From Bimuria novae-zelandiae CBS 107.79 (lineage: Eukaryota > Ascomycota > Dothideomycetes > Pleosporales > Didymosphaeriaceae), in NCBI GenBank assembly GCA_010015655.1, contig ML976693.1, positions 26,337-52,097 on the forward strand: DNA of 25,761 nt, written 5' to 3'. Under the pieces are notes generated by a model that worked only from the letters and a program-made list of their open reading frames with translations, made no database searches and was not told the DNA's origin. Every line of letters begins with the position of its first letter. Within the stretch, counting starts at the first letter, position 1. The position numbers and the translations under genes are program-made. Below are positions 20,485-25,761 of the stretch, one piece after another.

Positions 20485-21634
20485 ATGAGCGCAAGAGAAC
20501 ATACTAACCAAGTCCGTCAAACAGACATCACGTCATCTCAGTCATGCCAGTTGCAGGAGATAACATGGGACGAGTTGTTGCAGGCAAGGGAAGCGTCGGT
20601 TATGTAAGTATAGAGCTAAATAGGTACAGGGTCTTCGCGCTGCCCCAATCCAAGTCATGTAAGTCATGGATGGAGGATCCTTACTCGTAATCTGACACAA
20701 TAGATTCACGTCTACCACATCATTCTTGAGCACCGTGCCAGTGTTTCAAAAGGCCCTCAAAAGCACTTTAAAGATCCCTCCATTCTTTTTTGATAGGATG
20801 TATCTGCAATCAAGCGGCTATTGCGGATACGAAGTCTGGCCTGATGCTGGTGAAAAGATCGAGTGTTATAGTATGCAGCCTTAAATAATCCAGGTCAGCG
20901 TTTGCTTATTAAATACCAGCACATTGGTCGCGCTTCACCGTCAAGCAGATCTAGGATAAGCTCAAGCCTAAGAGGACGTACACACCACATATATCCAACC
21001 ATCACCCTAGCGCTGGCGACTGGAACGCTGATGTTGCAATACATGGGCCGCAGAGTGTGAGGCACGGGTGGGAATGGTACGAGATAGGATTCTTCGCCAG
21101 CTGGACACCGTCTGGGTCCATCACGCTCCTGTGCTTCGATTTGCCTGCGAAGTTGGAAAAGAGTATCCATTCGATGTTTTGTTCGCAGGATGTCTCTTGT
21201 TCGTGTCTATACGCCGTGTTTTCGCTCATCTCAGATGCGCTGCTTCGGTTGTACGATGACTCTGTCTGGACAGTCAGAAACCATATCAGTCAGTGGGAAG
21301 CTGTAAGTGTCGTTCTACGTCCTGGATAGCCAGCGACAGCGAGGCTCATTCGCGACAGAGGAGGTCTCAAGAGGCCGATTACTTCCTTTTGCACGAGATT
21401 GTGAGACACGGGATACATGTCAGCGAGACGCTCAGCGTGGCTATACGGTCTCTCGATGCCATACAGCACCATCACGCGAGGTTTCGTGCACACAATGACC
21501 TTGTCCGCAGTGAAAAGGGATGCGAAAACTGGGATAGAGTTGGGACTCACTTCGAGTTCCAGCTCCGCTTTCTCCAGGCCTTGCTCCAGCGGTCTGACGC
21601 GAACAATGCTCGAATCCAGAACGAGATCAGTCTT
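20485..21634 (+). pseudogene. CorA-like transporter-family gene, truncated before the membrane segments
   Basis: Exons at 20485-20603, 20704-20870, 20920-21302 and 21359-21634 join in frame through GT-AG introns of 100, 49 and 56 nt (CTGAC and CTCAT branch-like sites). Recognisable blocks are LQEITWDELLQAREAS, IPPFFFDRMYLQSSGY, WYEIGFFASWTPSGSITLLCF, LYDDSVWTVRNHIS, FLLHEIVRHGIHVSETLSVA and ANNARIQNEISL. The last four are typical of fungal proteins annotated as CorA-like Mg2+ transporter family. Two defects show: TAG at 20952-20954 where Trp is likely (TGG-to-TAG), and loss of everything after NEISL, where the pore helices should follow. It ends at a GTAAGT donor at 21635 and is followed at once by NLR-type sequence. 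The first exon boundary is uncertain, since a second donor lies at 20659. Confidence 0.6.
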
Positions 21635-21640
21635 GTAAGT

Positions 21641-21860
21641 GCAGTTCACGACGGACGGTACGCAGTATCAATGGGCCGGTCCAGTTCCATCTCAAGCCCC
21701 GTACGTTGCGGAACTACCCCACTCCTGAGATTGACCGAAGCACTAAGCAGATACCTTGAAACTAGAGCTCGAAAACAGCATCGGTCTACCACACGCTGTC
21801 GATGCGCTCTTCAACTCGTTCGCGAAGCAGCACGAGCCTGCCTGTCTCGCCGACACGCGC
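21641..21860 (+). pseudogene. Fragment of a second NLR gene: N-terminal motif and pre-NACHT linker
   Basis: First part: SINGPVQFHLKP (about 21664-21699), equivalent to FNGSVHF in the intact NLR. After a 50-nt intron (21700-21749, GTACGT..CTAAGCAG), the second part reads TLKLELENSIGLPHAVDALF and continues NSFAKQHEPACLADTR. 21810-21860 matches the intact NLR (19984-19934, opposite strand) at 49 of 51 bases. The fragment ends abruptly at the dispersed repeat beginning 21858; no NACHT or repeats follow. The upstream start is not identifiable. Confidence 0.75.
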
Positions 21861-22380
21861 TTCGGCTCATGGCGAATACCTGTGTCACGTGAGTGTGATA
21901 TGGCCTGCTTGCACGAGTCAGCTGCGGCTGTGCTTAGGTACAGATAGAATACAGCTAAGCCGCTTCTGTACAGTAGGGCTGTTGGTTGCTGCTTGGCTGT
22001 GAAACTTAATTAAGCAACAGATCACTACTGCAGCGCAACCAGCTCGTCAGGGATAGTAAATCGCTCGGTATACGATCTCACTATAGTGTTCTATAGGCTA
22101 GCAGGCTTTTAGACCAATGCACGAAAGCTAAAGGAGGCCTGAGGCAGTCTAAGGTAGTAGCGATTCGCAGCATAGTGGCAACTTGTGGTATTACAAGGTA
22201 AGTAAAAAAGATATAACAAAGATATTAATTCTATAGAGGGATAAGGGGTGAAAGGGTCTATTCCGAGCGTATCTAAGCTATGCGATGAGTGCTGGCGTTG
22301 TTAGGGGAGAAAATGCTGTTGGTGTTCCGCTACGGCGGTTGTTCCGTTACCTGTGGATGGACGTTATAAGGTGAAAATAC
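21858..22380 (-). repeat. Dispersed repeat, copy B (right arm of the inverted pair)
   Basis: Inverted relative to copy A (15623-16189) and partly near-identical to copy C (16621-16720). Its outer end abuts the TA in front of the piggyBac terminal repeat at 22381; its inner end truncates the second NLR fragment. Confidence 0.7.
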
Positions 22381-22382
22381 TA

Positions 22383-22420
22383 TCCCCCGCACCGTCAAAA
22401 TCGCACACCCACGGACCACC
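22383..22420 (+). repeat. Left terminal inverted repeat of the piggyBac-type element
   Basis: 38 bp, perfect inverted match to 24651-24688. The element side is C-rich at the tip (TCCCCCGC). Confidence 0.92.
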
Positions 22421-22615
22421 TGGTGAGCGCCAATCAGAGCGTTGCTTAGCTCAACTCTAGAGAGCTATCGTGATAATAGTAGAATAATAATTTAAGCTTC
22501 GAATCCCGTACAAAACGCGTTTTTCTTTTTATAATTAATAATACACGGTGCTATATAAGATTCTGATTTAGTGCGCTATACTAAATATACGAAACCCTGC
22601 GGCCTAAGGCCTTAA

Positions 22616-24511
22616 TTGCCAACTACTCCACCAGCTGCCTGGCAGCCTCTCTCTATATACAACGACGACGTCGGCAGCGCCCACCTGCCTACTGGCATAG
22701 ATGCCACTGATCCTTTTGCCTTATTTAGTCTCTTTTTTGACGCCGCACAGCTCGAAAAGCTAGCCCTACATACGAACCAACACGCAGAGCAAGTACGAGC
22801 TGAGGATGCCGCCCAGGGCAGGCCACACGCCCGGGCGTGGAAACCGACGTCGAAAACTGAGCTCTACACCTACTTGGCCATCCTTATGTATATGGGCGTA
22901 CACCGGGAGCCTACAATCGAGGAGTACTGGGGGAAGCTACACAAAAACGCGCCTACTCACTCCATCAACAACTACATGGCCTGTACGCGCTGGCAGCAGC
23001 TCAATCGCTACATGTACTGTACAGAAGCTCCGCAGTCGTTCAAATCGCCATTTAGGCGCGTATAGGATCTCTCTAAGCACCTACGCTCGACATCCTCTAC
23101 TATTTAGCACGCTAGTAAGCACCTTTACGTTAATAAAGCTATTATTAGGTTTACTAGGCGCGCTAGCAAAACTATTATTATTAAGTTAAAGCTAACGCTT
23201 AAAGGCTTTAAAATCTAGTGCCTAGCGTCTAACAGCGTCGTACTTAATTAGCTTTTTCACGTAAAAGGCGCCACCTAAGGCCCTATTAATCTTAACGTTA
23301 ATATCCTTAAGACAGCTAAATTTACGCCTACTAAAGCCGTGCCTCTTACTCTCGTCCTTGCCCGAGGCCCTAATGGCCAGCGCTTGTTCCCCCCGGGGCG
23401 CCACATCCTCTAGATAGACAATCTCTTCACGACAATCTCGCTACTTAAATACCTAAGGGAGTAAGGCGTTGGCGGCGCTGGGACGGTGCGCACTACTAGA
23501 ACAGCCACTAAGGAGAGGTGGGAGACCAGGGTTACACATAAGGGTTTAGCTAGTGGTGCTAGGTCTTTATCCTCGCGCAGGGCAGGGCCGCCAAAAGAGT
23601 AATTTAATAGCAATTTAATAAAGCTTAAGACGCAATTTACGCCTATAGCGCGATAAAGAGAGGCGTTCTTTAAGGTCTCTAGTAACAACACTGTACTAGA
23701 GATGGCCTAGCGGGATGCCTAGGTGGTCCTTTTTGCTAGTACTACCGCTGACGGTAAGTTTAAGGATGTCCCTACTAAGCTAAAACCTACTAATAATAGT
23801 TGCCACCTAGGATTGCAAGTTGTTTAAAGCCTACGCTATCGCCCCGCCAACGCCGCTATAAATAAGAAGCCGTACAAGGAGGCCTTTAGTAGCAAGAAAA
23901 TTAAGTAGTTAGGTATTCCTAAGCTCGTTAATAGCTATAATTACTACAAAAGTAAGGTAGATTAATTTAACTAGCTCCGCGAGCCCTACTTAACGTAGCA
24001 AGTACGCTAACGTACCTAGATACTGCTCTTCTACTTCTTTATTAATTTAGCTCTTAATAACGTATATAGGCTCTTGTCTTACTTATTAGCGTACGAGGCA
24101 AAACGCAGTAGGCATAAATACTTTATATATAAGCTAATTAAGTAGCTTTTTAAGCGCGGGGCCAGGCTTTCTAATAGATTATTAAAGCGCCGGAGACTTA
24201 ACGACGTTAAGACTAACGACGAGAGCCTACACGGCGCGCTAGTTAAGCTATACGCCTAAGTAAAGCCCTGTATTACCTGCTTAAAAAATAGGCGTAAAAG
24301 TAACGGCGCGCGGCCTGCTAGGGTGCCTCTCTTAGCAACTATAGGTAATAGCTGTTGATAAGTTTTAACGCCTCGAACAACCTACAGCTGTAGGCTCTAT
24401 AGACTACCTTTGTGTAGGCCTAAGCTACGCCCTAAGTGCTAGAACGAGCACCTGCACCGCGTAGGGACTATTAAATTAGTTAACACTAGTATAAGCTTAA
24501 TAATTAAGTAA
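22616..24511 (+). pseudogene. piggyBac transposase (DDE_Tnp_1_7), RIP-degraded
   Basis: 22616-23065 is open and reads the N-terminal piggyBac domain: DPFALFSLFFDAAQLEKLAL, the WKPTSKTELYTYLAILMYMG block, EPTIEEYWGKL and NNYMACTRWQQLNRYMY. The same frame continues with stops to 24511: VNKAIIRFTRRAS (usual VDEAIVRFxGR, so the first catalytic Asp is Asn), KGFKI.CLAS, LFHVKG, IDNLFTTISLLKYLRE (second Asp kept), GVGGAGTVRTTRT, and YYKSKVDQFNQLREPYLT with x for stops (third Asp kept). A Cys-containing tail near 24270-24450 is recognisable. All stops fit Gln or Trp loss and no frameshift is needed. No ATG is seen; the real start may precede 22616, where a TAA may be a mutated Gln. Confidence 0.88.
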
Positions 24512-24650
24512 TATACTATAATTAACTTAATTACTATTAATTATAGCTATAAATAAGGCGCCCTACAAGAATCCCTATCAAATTTCACTCAGAGCCATCA
24601 GTTTTGGTGTTCAACGCTATCGCCGACATCCATCCGATTGGTCAACACAA

Positions 24651-24688
24651 GGTGGTCCGTGGGTGTGCGATTTTGACGGTGCGGGGGA
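24651..24688 (-). repeat. Right terminal inverted repeat of the piggyBac-type element
   Basis: 38 bp, exact reverse complement of 22383-22420, followed by TA. Confidence 0.92.
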
Positions 24689-24690
24689 TA

Positions 24691-25336
24691 CTTTGCCTTC
24701 TTAAGAATGCATCCCATCCTTGTGATACAAAAATTACCGTTGTGTGTGACCTTCGTTACCAGTTAAAAGTTAGTAATGCCGTAGTAGGAAATTATCCTCA
24801 CTAGCGAATAGGGTCGTACCCTGGCTCTTTTAGGTTCTTGTACACCGTACAAATAATCAGTCGCTGCTATAGAATCGCCTGATACGAACGACTTGCTCTA
24901 ATTAGCTTTGCAGCTTCTGCAGCTTGCATAAATTTACGATATAGCTACCCCGGTCGGTACCTCGATCGTAAGCGAGCCACAGACATGGCCAAGGCGTACA
25001 TGATGACGCAGTAATATATCTTACTTAATTTCTGTGTTAGATGCATAAGCGTCACCGAAGGTGGCCCTAGCGGCTGTGCCAGAGATTAGCCTAGATGTCG
25101 TCTGTTCACTTTACAGTGGTGACCGGTATCGGTTTCCGGTTCCAGCACTTCGGGCTATTCTCAGCGCACGGCCACTTCAACGTACGCTTACTACATTAGT
25201 CTTAGCTCTTTGTGGGCCCAACACCTGAAATATGCAACGTGTTTTAACGAAAAATTAGTAGGATGCCACCACGACCCTCACCAGCGGCCCTTCCAGTCCG
25301 GGTTCGGGAATTCATGAATAAGTTCCTCGCGTAAAC
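24691..25336. other. Intergenic, upstream of the HET gene
   Basis: Ordinary composition, not visibly RIP-mutated. No coding frame with family resemblance; would contain the HET gene promoter. The first 60-70 bp show only a doubtful similarity to sequence left of repeat copy A. Confidence 0.45.
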
Positions 25337-25761
25337 ATGTCGCCAAGTCAGAAACGGCGCCGACGTGGTTTCGAATACAGCCCTCTGCAATTTAATAGTT
25401 TCAGGTTGCTAGAGCTCATTTCTGGACACAGTCTATACGCCGATATTCATTGCAGGTTGCGGGACTACCAGTTAGACTCGGCACCGCCATATGAAGCTCT
25501 ATCATATACGTGGGGCGATGAGAAGAGTGCATGCCGGATATCATTGGATGGTTTACCCTTTCACATCCGACCAAACCTTCGAGACGCGTTGCGTCGCCTG
25601 CGACAACCTCGAAGCACAAGAATCATTTGGATTGATGCGATATGCATTGACCAAAACAGCGCAGACGAGAAAAGCGTTCAAGTGCCTCTCATGAGAAAGA
25701 TATATACCAGAGCAGAACGGGTGATTGCTTGGCTTGGTGAAGAGACGTTTGACAGTGGGAT
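25337..25761 (+). CDS. HET-domain (heterokaryon incompatibility) protein, 5' part, runs off the right edge
   Basis: From ATG 25337 (context AAACATG) 141 codons are open to the window end. Residues 6-10 are basic (KRRRR). The HET domain begins after it: PPYEALSYTWGD (50-61), LRDALRRLR, IIWIDAICIDQN (96-107), and QVPLMRKIYTRAERVIAWLG (115-134). These are the three classic HET motifs (ALSYxWG, WIDAxCIDQ, and Q.xxMxxIYxxAxxVxxWLG). HET proteins act in the cytoplasm to execute cell death in heterokaryon incompatibility. Nothing in the visible part is broken. No signal peptide. The domain partner, if any, lies outside the window. Confidence 0.92.
   Translation, partial: MSPSQKRRRRGFEYSPLQFNSFRLLELISGHSLYADIHCRLRDYQLDSAPPYEALSYTWGDEKSACRISLDGLPFHIRPNLRDALRRLRQPRSTRIIWIDAICIDQNSADEKSVQVPLMRKIYTRAERVIAWLGEETFDSG

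Larger units (their letters stand above)
22383..24688 (+). mobile_element. piggyBac-type DNA transposon with perfect 38-bp terminal inverted repeats, 2306 bp
   Basis: 22383-22420 and 24651-24688 are exact inverted copies, starting TCCCCCGCACCGTC. A weaker inverted similarity extends inward (CCAATC..GA). One degraded piggyBac transposase fills the interior. The flanks are TA on both sides (22381-22382 and 24689-24690), not the TTAA typical of piggyBac. The interior is RIP-mutated while the terminal repeats are not visibly so. Confidence 0.85.

Noticed and set aside
22490..22515. tRNA-like TTCGAATCCC sequence
   Set aside because: No pairing T-stem, anticodon arm or acceptor stem around it.
1..25761. 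CRISPR array, bacterial operons, rRNA genes
   Set aside because: Nothing resembling them; the content is fungal.

Overview
The window reads as a filamentous ascomycete (Pezizomycotina) accessory region. The evidence is short GT-AG introns of about 50 nt, an NLR-type NACHT-WD40 gene, a HET-domain gene, LTR retrotransposons and a piggyBac-type transposon. The transposons carry C-to-T and G-to-A decay concentrated at CpA/TpG, the signature of repeat-induced point mutation (RIP). I cannot name the species.

Layout. 1-8550: a RIP-degraded Ty3/Gypsy element on the minus strand (gag, zinc knuckle, protease, start of reverse transcriptase, running off the left edge). It is split by a complete Ty1/Copia element (825-6205, plus strand) with 257-bp LTRs and a 5-bp target duplication TAAGT. 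About 8600-10360: part of a second Gypsy element on the plus strand (protease end, RT, RNase H). 10724-12274: a FAD-linked oxidoreductase with two in-frame TAG codons, so either a pseudogene or a gene with two introns. 12804-13504 and 14190-14689: two decayed coding stretches of unknown family. 15623-16189 and 21858-22380: inverted copies of a repeat of about 0.5 kb that bracket an immune-receptor block.

Inside that block, on the minus strand, is an apparently intact three-exon NLR gene (20190 to 16776, 1104 aa). It has a short Asn/Ser/Gly-rich N-terminus, a NACHT ATPase, and nine almost identical WD40 repeats plus one degenerate repeat. Divergently, on the plus strand, lies a truncated CorA-like gene remnant followed directly by a fragment of a second NLR. 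The fragment shares a 50-nt intron position and a 49/51-nt identical segment with the first NLR and ends at the inverted repeat.

22383-24688: a piggyBac-type transposon with perfect 38-bp terminal inverted repeats, flanked by TA rather than TTAA, with a RIP-degraded transposase. 25337 to the right edge: the 5' part of an intact HET-domain gene.

How it fits together. The intact genes (NLR and HET) belong to families used in fungal non-self recognition and regulated cell death. They sit between mutated transposons, so this looks like a transposon-rich, fast-evolving self/non-self recognition locus. All function assignments are by motif recognition; no database search was run.
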